A stretch of 64,000 bases of DNA from Porites lobata (lineage: Eukaryota > Cnidaria > Anthozoa > Scleractinia > Poritidae). The notes below the pieces were generated by a model, which was given only the letters and a program-made list of their open reading frames with translations, had not been told where the DNA came from and did not search any database. The DNA lies in contig CALNXK010000037.1 of assembly GCA_942486035.1 (NCBI GenBank), forward strand, positions 124,001-188,000, read 5' to 3'. The translations under genes were made by a program, and so were the position numbers. Below, piece by piece: positions 31,977 to 43,079 of this stretch (the stretch's first letter is position 1; the number at the start of each line of letters is the position of its first letter).

Positions 31977-34900
31977 CTGCAAAGATAAAATAATAAAATC
32001 AAATAAAAAATGATGATGATGATGATAATGATGATGATGATAGTCCTGATAATTATATACAGTCGACCCCCGCTTTACGGATACCATGCAGACACCTCAT
32101 TATCAAGGACAGTTTTCTTTGTCCCTGGGGAAAGCCCTTATATTTTCTGTAAATTCAAACCGCTTTATGCGGACACCTGTTAATGTGGACAACGCAATGG
32201 ACACTTGTCTCTTGCCAAATCAACAGATTTTCATGGAACGTCAACCTCGCCAATGCGGACTCTTCATTTTCACCGTGTGCTGTAATAAACCTTTCTTTGT
32301 TTAAGATTTAAAAAAATCTTCGTTTGAAAGTATATCGATGTTCCCAGCACTTCAGTACACCAAACAGGATGAATCGTGGACGTCAATTTCGGACTATTTT
32401 GCATCAAAAGAGTTATGCGGGGAACGATTTTGGTTAAGCAGTCTGAAAATGAGCGATTTTTTAGTGTTTCATTGGATTAGCCCACGGAATGACGCCGTTT
32501 AGTTAAGGTTGGAGATGTTGTTTTATTTGTCATGACAATTTAATTTTAGCTTTCATAGCCCGCGGAATCGTTCGTGCGAGGAACGGTTTGGCAGTAGAGC
32601 TGCGAAGCCTTTCTCAGCCTTTAAGCTTCGCATCCAAAACTCTCACACCCGCAAAAACAATTCAAGCATATAAAATATAATAAAAGTCGTCACTACTCGC
32701 CTTCGTAGTTTACTCTGCCATCACCATCCAAGTCGACTTCTTTCATCATGTTCTCCACCGCAGCCTCAGTAATCTGTTCACCAAGGCTGATCATGACGAA
32801 CTTTAACTCTCTCTTGGATATATACCCATTGCAGTCTCGGTCAAACATTTGAAAAGCTTCTCTCATGTCATCTTCAAACGAGTTTTCACCCATCCTGCTC
32901 GCCATAACTTCTAGGAACTCTAAAAAATCTATCGTCCCATCGCCTAATCAAAACAAACGTTAACAAGCGTTAACAACAAACAAACAAACAAGCAAGCACA
33001 ACAAGCAAAAGCAAACTGACAAAACAAGTTAAATAGTTTTACAGTAAAAGATCCCGAAAACGTTGTCACGGCACAACAGGTTTAGGTAATCTTTTTCACA
33101 TAATTTCCACGACTGTTTTAGGAGTAAGGGGTTTCTGGAAATATACTCTAATACTCGTTAGTGTACAGGTTTAGCTTCAGCTGGGTGCAATTGTTTCCGC
33201 AGTGTGTTTATAGTTAGAATAGTATTCTCTAAGTGATAAAAATCCACTAACAGAGAGACCTTAAGATTTAGCTGTAGATTCGAGGACGAGTACGAGTATA
33301 GGAGAACGATTTTGACTTAAATTGTTTTTTTTTCTGCGCATTCTCAAAGAATACACATACCGGAAAACATCATTATACTTTTTTCCACCGGAAGTGAAGT
33401 AGGTTTACCTAGCTCCCCATCCAAAACGCAGGGGCACCCAACGACCGTTTTCTGGGAAATGATCTGAAATGGCTCGTTATGCATCCTGAAGTGCTTTAAA
33501 AGCAATATAAATGAATAATTCGCATCGCTAAAAAAATTTGATCTGTTCGGTCGTCCTAGGAGTGGTTTGAACCTCTCGAATTTTTTAGGGCTGTTTTTCG
33601 CGTTTCCCGAAAATAACAGCCTACAGTGAAAGCTTTCCGAAAACGTGAGATTACCTGACGAGCTTTTCCCTTAGCCGAAATTTTTAGGGGTCCTTTCAAA
33701 TTTTCTCCGAAAACTTTATCTATCGTGAGAATGTCTTCGAATTTTCTCGGGCGACGTAGAATGTATAGAAAATTCTAGGTGTAATAATAAGAATAATTAT
33801 AATAAAAAAATAAGAAGAACAAAAATACGAACAAAAGGAAAGGCATTTAAGTGATTTTAAATCCAGTTTCAAACGTCTTGTACCCTGTTTGACCTCGCTC
33901 CTCGCCCCCAACCCCCCTCCCCACAGACCCCCCAGGTAGCGATGAGCGAGCAAAGAAAAAAACGCTGGAAAAACGTCTGTTTTCGCGGGCTAAACTTCAC
34001 TGAAACGATGAAAGTTGCCTATTTTCTACACAGCCGGACTGTAACTGTAAATGTCAGAAATGTGGCTTTATTAAAATTAAGTAGATCTGATACATGCGAT
34101 GCCGAGAACAGTGCTACAATAGCGTTGTCTGGGTTATCCCTCCATCCGTAGTCCTGCTACGATACTGTCCTGAGTGTCCATCGACCGATACACAGGACTG
34201 ACAGGCGCTATTCACGCGATGCGCTCGCGTACGCGTAACCGGTAAGCCTGGTACCCTCAGAAAAGGGTCGTTGGGTTTTAAATCAGTTGTGTGAAATGTT
34301 CGCTTATGAGACTGTCAGCCGGGTTTAAAAATTTTGCTATTCTTGGTTTACGAAAGCTACGAAATTTCTAGGTGCCGAAATCAGAATCTAGAGATTACTA
34401 CGAAAGCTACGAAATTTCTAGGTGATCTAGAAATTACTACAAAATCCGAAATTCTTAGGTGAACAAACCACACAAATCCCGAAACTCTGAGTCCAACGAA
34501 CAGTCACCACGAAACATTTTCGAAATTTTTAGCTGTTCTTGGGCTCTCGAAAATTTTAGCCATTCTAGAGGGCTCCGAACAGATATTTGCCAGAAAACCT
34601 TCGTTGGGTGCTCCTGAAAACGACGAGTGACCCGAATCCTCCTACTCCCCCTCCCGAGCATATAAATGTGTTTAAGTCTGACTAGTTACCATCTTGATCA
34701 GCTTGTTGAATCATGGCCTCCACTTCACTGTCGCTTGGTTTCTGACCCAAAGATCGCATGACGTCGAAAAGCTCGTCCGCGGTTATTTTTCCGTTGCCAT
34801 CTTTGTCAAAAAGTTGAAATGCTTTTCTGAAGTCTGAAATGAAAAATATCAACAGGGTTTTGCCTGCTCAATTGTGTTCATGTTTCAAGAAAATGTTAGT

Positions 34901-36640
34901 ATTTGGTACGGTTTATTTCAGTCTAGGAAAAGTCAAGTCAAGACTCTTACCTTCTATTTGTTGCTCTGTTAAATTAGAAGCCTATGAAAAATATAAATAT
35001 TGATTCTGATTAGGATTTTCTAAAATTTTTAGGATTTTCCTCCCCCCACCTCTTTAGAACAATAAAAAGGCATATTTTTTCTCTGGAAACCTAGCCATTC
35101 GTATTTCCTAACTTATTTATGCCCTTAGCCCTAGGATTATTACCTTCTTAGTTTTACAGTCAAGGTAGCTCAGTGCTAAATGTTTCTGCGGGTCAGTACC
35201 TGAGTTTTTATGCCTTTTTTATCAATATTAATTTGCTAAATGGAAGTATTTCCAAATATATGATGCTTTACTGGCTGCCTGTCTTTTCCCTTGAGTTGGG
35301 ATATCAAACTGGAGCAACAAATACAAAAACAGTCAATAAACAGAAAAACAAATATCAAATACACTTCAGTTACAGTTACGTTTACTTAGGTTCGCCAATT
35401 CTTGACAGGGTTGCATCACAACAGCGAACAGTCCCTCCCTCCAAGGTAGTTAGATCACCACACCGAACCGGGGACCACGTCCCCCCACTGTGGCTGGTTC
35501 TTTAACGTCCCAAAGAATGTATCTGTGAAAGGGTTATGAGGCGGGGCCTACGGTTTATCATCCTTATCCGAGAAGACTAGAAAGTCTGACCGCTTGCAGG
35601 GGCTTCATTGGATCAATTACAAAGAATTAATGAATAGCATCAAAATCATACATTTCTCTGAAAATTTGCCGGTCAAAGAGGAAATAAAAGGTGAATTTTG
35701 TTCATCTTAGTATGTATTTAACAACGCATTTAATTATAATTGGAGAAGAATTACACTTTCTTAATGATATATAATCAGTTCTATTGTTTAGTGCTTTGTG
35801 CGAAATTCTCGTGAAAGCTGGTTGTTTGATCGGTGCGACTAGTTTCAGTAATCAGAGTATCCTCAGCGACCATTTTAAGAATTTTTCATAGTTACTTTAA
35901 CCTTACATTCACTTACTGAAAAAATTTGATTTCTTTACACCGCCCTAGGGCATAAAATATCTTTTCAATAATTGCTGTTACTGCCAATGTTATTCGTACC
36001 TTATTTTCAAATGCAAAAGAACACACGGTTTGAATGTTAAAAAGAACTAGAGTCTTGTTGTTCTTAGTTTACCTGAAAAAAAGCAGCAGCTGCTCAGGCT
36101 ATAGCTAGAATCTTAGAATGTGCTCGAAATTCTTTATCTACACTCAGCTGGGTACGATTCGTACAGTATTTGTGTTTTATTTGTTGGGGGTAAATAAGTA
36201 CCCATATCAGCCTCCAACCCTTAATTACCATTAGCCAAAATGCCTATAAAAAACATCACTTTGTACTATTTAGAAGAATTACATACGGAATCAATACATT
36301 CTGCACTTGTTTTGACTCGAGAAAATACTCGTCTGTAATAAACGAAGTCCGTCGAGAAGTTTCTGATAAAGCTAATAAGGAATATATACTCAATTTTTGA
36401 TGATATTAAGCCGGGCTTCGACGATCGACCATGATCCTGTCGAGTCCAACTTTTAGCAATACGGAAAAAGCTTTAAAAAAACCTTCTAGTTCTCAAAAAT
36501 TTCCTCTTATACAACATGGTTTTTTGTTCCCATTACTGAAAATATGAGTTTTTTTCACCTATAATTTATCTTATACTGAAAATTAGAAAATTTTATCTCA
36601 ATATAAAGGCCCAAGATGAAAACTGTATTTAACTCACCAT
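31951..36640 (-). CDS. Calmodulin-like gene D, 148 residues, four EF-hands
   Basis: Exons in gene order: 36640-36638 (ATG only, inferred), 34981-34951, 34833-34690, 32943-32701, 31976-31951. Four EF-hand loops: DKDGNGKITADE, DQDGDGTIDFLE, DRDCNGYISKRE and DLDGDGRVNYEE. Residues 1, 3, 5, 9 and 12 are suitable in all; loop 3 has Cys where Gly is usual at position 4. Length equals calmodulin (149), and the linker MASRMGENSFEDDMR replaces MARKMKDTDSEEEIR, so it is a calmodulin-like paralogue, not calmodulin itself. It is the last of four head-to-tail paralogues. Oddity: intron 4 starts with GC (GAAG then GCGAGT). Reading through it would end the protein two codons later and remove the fourth loop's Glu-12. 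Role beyond calcium binding is not known. Confidence 0.88.
32010..32042. repeat. GAT microsatellite
   Basis: Interrupted (GAT)n run just upstream of gene D exon 5 in plus coordinates, so it lies in intron 4 of gene D. Confidence 0.9.
32058..32330. mobile_element. Truncated TACAGTCGACCCCC-type element
   Basis: Left end TACAGTCGACCCCCGCTTTA, with internal GCGGACACCTGTTAATG and CCAATGCGGACTC. The expected matching right end is not found. Inside gene D intron 4. Confidence 0.5.
32701..32943 (-). CDS. Gene D exon 4 (loops 2-4)
   Basis: 80 whole codons from DGTIDFLEFLEVM to GDGRVNYE. Acceptor TTTTGATTAG. The donor is GC (GAAG followed by GCGAGT), a known minor donor class. Confidence 0.88.
33429..34616. 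mobile_element. 1.19-kb TIR element, CAGGGGCACCCAACG family, long copy
   Basis: Left end CAGGGGCACCCAACG and right end reading inward CAGGAGCACCCAACG. The target duplication AAAACG lies at 33423-33428 and 34617-34622. The interior repeats CGAAATTTCTAGGTG-type segments (34344-34375 and 34400-34424). No transposase. Sits in intron 3 of gene D; a short relative sits in the same intron of gene B. Confidence 0.8.
34690..34833 (-). CDS. Gene D exon 3 (loop 1 and start of loop 2)
   Basis: Encodes DFRKAFQLFDKDGNGKITAD through EAMIQQADQDG. Acceptor TTTTTCATTTCAG, donor GTAACT. Exactly 144 nt, as in genes A, B and C. Confidence 0.92.
34951..34981 (-). CDS. Gene D exon 2
   Basis: 31 nt encoding ASNLTEQQIE plus one base, like ADQLTEEQIA of calmodulin. 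Acceptor TTTTCATAG, donor GTAAGAG. Confidence 0.85.
35381..35600 (+). repeat. Dispersed repeat, copy 2 (TTTACTTAGG...GGGGCCTACGG type)
   Basis: Same family as 25008-25235: TTTACTTAGGTTCGCCAATT, ACCGGGGACCACGTCCCC, GTTCTTTAACGTCCC and GGCGGGGCCTACGGTTTATC. Lies in gene D intron 1. Confidence 0.7.
36638..36640 (-). CDS. Gene D exon 1 (ATG codon, inferred)
   Basis: ATG followed directly by the strong donor GTGAGTT. Calmodulin genes commonly place intron 1 right after the ATG, and exon 2 opens in phase 0. Other ATG-GT sites exist upstream (for example near 36226), so this is the best of several. Confidence 0.5.
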
Positions 36641-37907
36641 AATTAATTATCCGTTAACACGTTAACACTAGTGATGGTTTTTTTCCCGCCTATGCTTCTC
36701 GTTCACGGTTGAGTTTCACTTATTACTAGGGAACTTCAAATGACTTCGAGTGCAGGAGTTCAACGATTGACCCGAGTACTCTTGGAAAAGGAACGCACAG
36801 AAAAACTGTTCGATTGACGTATTGCTATTCCAGTTCCGGAACAACTGCTTAATATATTCCAAAAATTCTGCTCCAGGGAGCAGAATGTTAAGAATAAAAC
36901 GGAATATTGACGGCATGCGTCGCTGTCGAATTTCACTTGTTAAAAGACTCTTAAAAACAACAACGAAATTGGCGTACGTCCTCAGTGACGATAAACGACT
37001 AACAGCACACCAAGAAAACTAGGCATCCGATAAAAAAAAATCACCACTGGAGCAAAAAAAAAGTGTCTACCATATTTCCTTACACTGAAAGAAAGCGAGA
37101 AAGCTATCCCTGAATTTGTCAGCTAGCATTCAGTAGTTCAACTTTGTTGAATGAGAGTTTAGGTGGGCTCTATCCGTGGTTTAGTTTAACAAGTTGCAAC
37201 TTGTTTGAATGAGCAAGGAGAGCTGAAACATTTGTTGATCGACAAATACTGAACTATGTGTCTCTGCATTTAAATGCGAAGAGTTTTCTACGCTTTTAAA
37301 CAAGTCATTCTCCAAACCACGAGGCAAAATGTCGTCTGTGCGAACGACAACTTCTGTCCGTCTAATTTCCCTTTTACTGTTCCTGAGTCAACAGTTGACG
37401 CCTGTTCTGAATACAGAAAATTCGTGTTTTTTTCGAGAGCACAGAATAATCCAGAAAGGTGTTTCAAACTCAGAAGTCGCCCTTAGGCTATCGTTTGGCA
37501 GATGTTCATTGAAATGCAAGCTAATCATGCTAATGGCTATCACGCAGAGCTTGTTTTGTAAAAGTTAATTAGAGTCAATTTAAACTCCTCCTGGGTCGCA
37601 TTATCCATTTCTCTAACTTTTAACCCGGGGCATAGGCTAAAAGCAGGACTGGAACCTGGACTCTGGACTGGACTCTGGACTCTACTTTATATATGTTTGT
37701 GTTACTGTTCAAATGAAACCTCCCTGGCAGCAATTTTGAGTATTCGTTTCTTAAAACGGATTTTGCAAAATTTTGATGAGTTTTTTTTTATCTTTGCCAT
37801 TACCTGACTAACAACAAGGCATGTATGAATTTTTTATTATCGTACTTTGTGACCCCCAAAAGAAGTATCGGAAGCTAGGTAACTAATGACCGCGACAGCC
37901 GAGGAGG

Positions 37908-38045
37908 AGCTTCCCGACTTCCAACTTTCAACCTCCGACTTTCGATTTCCGATTTCCGACTTCCAACTCTCGATTTTCAGTTTCCGACTCCTGACTTCAA
38001 TCTTCCGACTTCCGACTTCCGGCTTCCAACTTCCTACTTCACAAT
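37908..38045. repeat. Degenerate CTTCCGA tandem tract
   Basis: About twenty irregular repeats of CTTCCGACTT, TTTCGATTTCC and CTTCCAACTTTC type. Pyrimidine-rich on the plus strand. Confidence 0.8.
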
Positions 38046-38171
38046 AGGCTCGATTTCCGCTGCTCGAGTGCGTGCTGTTTGCAAGGACCAATCAAAATGC
38101 ACCATTTTCGAACAAACTAACGGGACCAGGGATTGACTCAGAAGTCATGCCTCAGCCATCCCATTATATAG

Positions 38172-38459
38172 CAATAGAGTACTAAAGTGATGACGTCATA
38201 AAAATGAAATTTCTGAAATTATGGGATTTGTTAGGATATTCTGAACGAACAATGTCCAAGAGGCCTACTTGCCAAAAATGAGCATTTCGCGGCAAATTGT
38301 CTCTGAGATCGTAGCCCAATTATGCTCAGAAAACTCCATACAAACCCTTCTAATTTTTGGGGTCGACCCAAAAAAAATTTAGAAGGGTTTGTATGGAGTT
38401 TTGTAGATAAAGGTAATGTTTTTTTTTTTTTTATGATGTCACACTTTAGTACTCTATTG
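38172..38459. mobile_element. 288-bp foldback element with nested palindrome
   Basis: Outer ends CAATAGAGTACTAAAGTG and CACTTTAGTACTCTATTG are perfect inverted repeats, extended by GATGACGTCATAAAAA against TTTATGATGTC. Inside, AACTCCATACAAACCCTTCT (from 38332) pairs with its complement near 38381-38400 around GGGTCGACCC. Confidence 0.85.
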
Positions 38460-38466
38460 ATGAGAA

Positions 38467-38700
38467 TACAGTCGCACCTCCATGTGCGACTACCTCCCGC
38501 GTCGTAAGCCTCCACCTCCTATAAGCGACCACCAATCCAAAACACCAAAATTTTCCCAGTCAAAGCCTTATAGTTGGAACCTCTCACAAACGGCCACCTC
38601 TTGTGAGCGACCGCAACCATTGTTAAGGTTGACGGTTTTAGAAATTTAAATTGCTTTTAACACGGCTCTTCTAAGCGACTGACCACCTGATACAATCTTC
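38467..38700. mobile_element. Decayed TACAGTCGCACCTC-type transposon
   Basis: Starts TACAGTCGCACCTCCATG and carries CTATAAGCGACCACC and CCACCTCTTGTGAGCGACC. The right end is not recognised. Related fragment at 27140-27262. Confidence 0.5.
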
Positions 38701-41700
38701 TGATCTTTGTTTAAGCGGTATCGTAAATCTTATACTACGCCTGACTCAGAGTAAGAGAAGAACTTTTAGTAACAACATAGATACAGATTTCATGCTATAC
38801 ATTTTATTTCTCTCAAAAAAAGTAGATGACTCTTCGCATTTTGGGTGGTTGCTAACATGCAATATGTAGGATTCGAAACTGTGGTCTCGCATGTTAACTT
38901 ATATAGCTATATATATTCTGTAGTTGGCGGAGGGGTTCAGTCGCTTGATTTGAAAACAAAATATCTGCTAAATGGTATCCCTGCTTTAACTTGCAGTCAC
39001 ATCTATATACAGCAATGAAGCCAGTAGAGAAGATGGGAAGTGAAAATTCGGAATTCCGAAGTTAGGTGGAAGTCGGAACTTGGACTTGAGTTTGAAGACG
39101 GTAAAGATGAATGAGTGAGTTTAAAGATGAGGATGCCTCGGATATGATTTTCAATAGTATGTTTAAATAAAGGTAATGTTATGTTGTGATGTTATGTGTA
39201 ATCCTATAGGACTGTTTTTATAGTGAGAACTTTGCACTGTCGCTCGAGTCTTTCCTTTCCTCAGCCTTTGCTTTCTTTCATATTCAGTTGAGTTTCTTTC
39301 TGAGCCTTATATCATTGTCTACCTAGTAAGTGCAAAAGAGGCAGAGTCGAAAAACACGACGAACAGCTTATTAATTAACGAACACCGGGCCGGTAAAAGG
39401 ATAATACAGAATCGATTTCATCATTTCTTGAGGAGATCATCAGTACAGTGTAATCTAACAAAAAAAGTTATTAAATCTATTCAGATGAGTGTAAGCCCTT
39501 CTAAGTTTTGGACTTAAATTTATCTGCGTTTAAGAAACGCCACTGATTCTTGTTTCCGAGATTATTATTATTATGGAAAGAATAAAGAAAAACCGACGAG
39601 GTTTTCCGACTCCTGCCGGAACATTTCAGTTTGAGTGTCGCGGTTATCCAACTTAGTTTATAAACTAGTAGTACAAGATAGTGAAAAATTATTTATCCTT
39701 GGTGGTCCTAAAGCAGGTTTAGGTTAAAAATCAATTTCACTCAATATTTTCTGCGGAATCTTCTGTTGAAGACGCTGCTTAAATTCCGAGTAGGCTACTG
39801 ACGACATTTGTAAAATCATTTTCAATCATTTTTAATCTGAACTATCTGAGAAGAGTTAAAACCGCATATAAGAAACTACAGATTAAGGACATTACCGGGC
39901 CAAATAAGCCCCGTATTTACGTTCCACGTAAATTAAGGATCGCTCGTAGCCTGTTGCCGAAAATGAGGGTTGCTAACTTTCAGTTTTTTTTTTAAGGGAA
40001 TGAGAAAGAAACGGCGATCTACGCCCCTGTTATTCTAGCCTTAGTTGCGTAAAAACCCATACTGATACGAAATGTGTTTGTTTTTATAAGGTCTTTAATT
40101 ATGTTTCTCCTGGTTATCACTTGTAATTATTTTGAGCCACTTCATTGTTTCATTGATATTCTCCACCGTTTTAACAGGCGTTAAAAGGAAATCCAGTCTA
40201 AACGTTTTAAGTTTTCTCTTTTTAATTGCTACAAATGAATTCTGTTCAAGTCCTTTTAAATTCAAAACGCGTATCACTGTTTCCTCCCGGTCAATACGTG
40301 AGGCTCAGGTATATCAGCAAATATCAGACTTATACCTTTTTAAAATATTAACGTTACACCTGAGTGGTATCGGTCATAATACATAACTACGTCGCCATGT
40401 CAGCGATGAAACCTGCCAGGTTTAAGGTAAACATGACATTACTCATTATTTTTCAAACTGCTATGCGTAAAGATCAACCTTATCAGAAAGTTTGTAAGGA
40501 ATTTTTTTGTCGCAGATTTTGTCTTTTACTCAGAGTTCCAGATCACCTGGTGCTTATTTCTCACTTTTTGTTTAAGGGCGAAATCAGCTATTGTGCGACC
40601 ATTTAAATTAAACCTCTTGCAGTACTTTCACACAATTCTGTCATTTTTTTTTGGTATTTTACAGCATGAAATTTGGAATTTTTTCAAAATTTTGCTTTTT
40701 TCCCTGGAGAGTAATCTGATTAATATAATTTTGATGTACAACGGGTTTTCGATTTCCCTTCTGCTGCTATGACATTTTTGTGTAATTTGCGGGTAACTTA
40801 GAAACAGGTATTTCCTTAAACAGGTCACATCTAAAATGGCGACGGATATTTTCTTGTAAAAAATGGTGTTTATAATCCCTTGTTAAACTGGCTTGTAAAC
40901 CACTCGGATTTTATGTCACGATAAACGATGATACACGATTAACAGTTTCGTTTAGAAGGATGCTAAACTTATGAATTTACTAGAAGCAAGTGAAGCTCGA
41001 TATCGCAACTGATATTACGTTATAATGACTGTATTTTAAACTCACTTAAAGTTATAAGCTAACCTTAAAAAATAGCGATAATCTTAAACGGTTTCCAGTA
41101 AAGAAATTTTCACTGCTGAAGTTTTGCCTTACCAACGTTGGAAACAGAAAGTTTCTCCCTACCTTGTTAGTCATGTTGCAAGGACCACTTTACAATTTGC
41201 ATGAATATTAAATACAGCGCAACTCAATCGACACCTTTATACACGAGAGTTAATATATATATCCATTACGAGGGTAAGGTTATGCAAAGTAATCATTACT
41301 TCTCCTTCTAATGATATGACAGTGAGCTGAAAGCGAAGTCACATTTGAATTATAATAAATTTCCATTTGTAGACAGCAAAGCTGAAATCGGAATCAATAA
41401 TTAACGTTACGTAAAGTTAATAATAAGAATACCCGAAAATTAGCTGAAATTTTGGAACGTGAGTTGTTTATTGGGACGTCACTTAACTGCAGGTGGTAAT
41501 GCAGTGCATGCTGATTTTTTTTGTTTTTGCAGATAGACAAAAATGGCACAAACGAGAACAAAGTGTTAATGAAATCAGTACCTGGAAGAAACTCCTTAGT
41601 AGAAAGACAGAAGAAAAAAATTCAAAATAAACAACAGATAACAAAAGAACTGTTAGATGCCTGCATTTAATTCAGAACAACTTTGAAATTGCTTTGTACT

Positions 41701-41902
41701 ATATATGTCACGAACCATGATATTGCTTGGAAATCGTACGCGAGAAACCTATTTTTTGCCATGATGTTGAGGCGCACAATATCAATTTTGTTTTGCAGGG
41801 AAATGGCTCCAGTACAAGCAGTACAAGGTTAAATTCCGCTGTTCGAAAATCCCTTTGTAACAGACAGCTTATTTTGCTTCAGGGAAGTTCTTCTCTTCAA
41901 TT

Positions 41903-41996
41903 AGCCTGTTCCAGGCGTTCAGCGTTTTCCCGGTGTACAATTTACTCGCTCCCCACTGACCGCAGCGCTCTACTATCTGAACGCCTGGAACAGGCT
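41903..41996. mobile_element. 94-bp AGCCTG...CAGGCT MITE
   Basis: Ends AGCCTGTTCCAGGCGTTCAG and its complement CTGAACGCCTGGAACAGGCT are perfect 20-bp inverted repeats. Confidence 0.88.
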
Positions 41997-42445
41997 ACTC
42001 TTGAATTAGCCCTTTTTACGCCTTCACCGAAAAAGACACTAACTATTTCAAACGACTCCTGATTAAATTGGTGTTTGATTTTGTTTAATTATTTGAGTGG
42101 GCGAGAGTTTCCTTCAGTGTGTGCAGGCCTAAGTTACAGATTTACCGTTTTCAGCAAAACTGGTTCCCACGTCATGCCAAATGCAATAGCGAAATCAAGC
42201 ATTGATTAAAATCGAGACTTTTTCGAAGAGGTTGTCAAAAAACTGTATTTGTGATTTAACTTAAATCTGATAGATGAAAAAGTTCGCACTTTATGTCGGC
42301 AGCACAAGTTTGTCATTACATTAAAGTCATTCGTCAGTTTTCATTCTTACCAGTGATTCGATGATATATGCCTTACTAACCTAAAAAATTGGCTGAGGAC
42401 ATTGCAGTTAAGATAAAGAGCTCAGAAACGAGCTCTGCAATTTGA

Positions 42446-42569
42446 AGCCTGCCTGGCAGCCGTTCGCGGAAAGGGCAGAACAAAGGCGGGATTTAATTCA
42501 GGGAGACTAGAACTACGTGACTCATCGCCCGATTTCTTTGCATCGTTTCGAACGCCTGCCATTCAGGCT
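42446..42569. mobile_element. 124-bp AGCCTGCCTGGCAG MITE
   Basis: AGCCTGCCTGGCAGCCGTTCG mirrors CGAACGCCTGCCATTCAGGCT, with small mismatches. Same end class as 41903-41996 and 57677-57781. Confidence 0.8.
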
Positions 42570-43053
42570 GTGTGATTTGTAGTCTTTAAAAAAGTTAAAC
42601 CCACGTGTTTGTTTTAATTTTGTGATTAACTGTCAATAGTCAACTAATGGTTTAACCCACACAAATATACAATTATAAGACTGTGTCAGTTATTTCGACC
42701 CCAAACAGTGCGAAAATAACTCATTTGCCTAATACAATTGGTCAAAAACTGAACTAAACAAAAAACGCAATCAAATTTGACCCGAAAGGCTAGTCTACGG
42801 TTAATAAAGAAATAAACGTGCCTAACATATTATCATGCACGATCATATCGTTGTCGAGGTCGCATCATTAAAGCCAGCTTTACAAGCTGAAGCGACTTTC
42901 CTTGTGCTACCCAGTTAGTCGTATTTCAGGTTTTGACTAATGAAGCTTCATCTACAGACTTTAAAGGTTTCTTGACTCTAATAAAGTGTTCATTAACTGC
43001 TCTTGGAGACAGCAACTTTGTACGTCATATAAGCAGATACATGGTGGACACCT

Positions 43054-43079
43054 CTAGGATGACATCATCTTTATGAATT
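43054..43079 (-). CDS. Gene C exon 5
   Basis: EFIKMMSS and stop (TAG). Acceptor TTCTTCTTTCAG is strong and the phase fits; the peptide matches calmodulin EFVQMM. Confidence 0.85.

Larger units (their letters stand above)
36641..43053. other. 6.4-kb gene-free space between genes D and C
   Basis: No exon recognised. Contains a CTTCCGAC-type tract (37908-38045), a foldback element (38172-38459), a decayed transposon (38467-38700) and two AGCCTG-ended elements (41903-41996 and 42446-42569). I see nothing in 38720-41880. Confidence 0.6.

Noticed and set aside
36803..36872. EFLEYIKQLF as the last exon of gene C
   Set aside because: It lies within the upstream region of gene D and runs on for dozens of unrelated residues. 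43054-43079 encodes EFIKMMSS with a strong acceptor.
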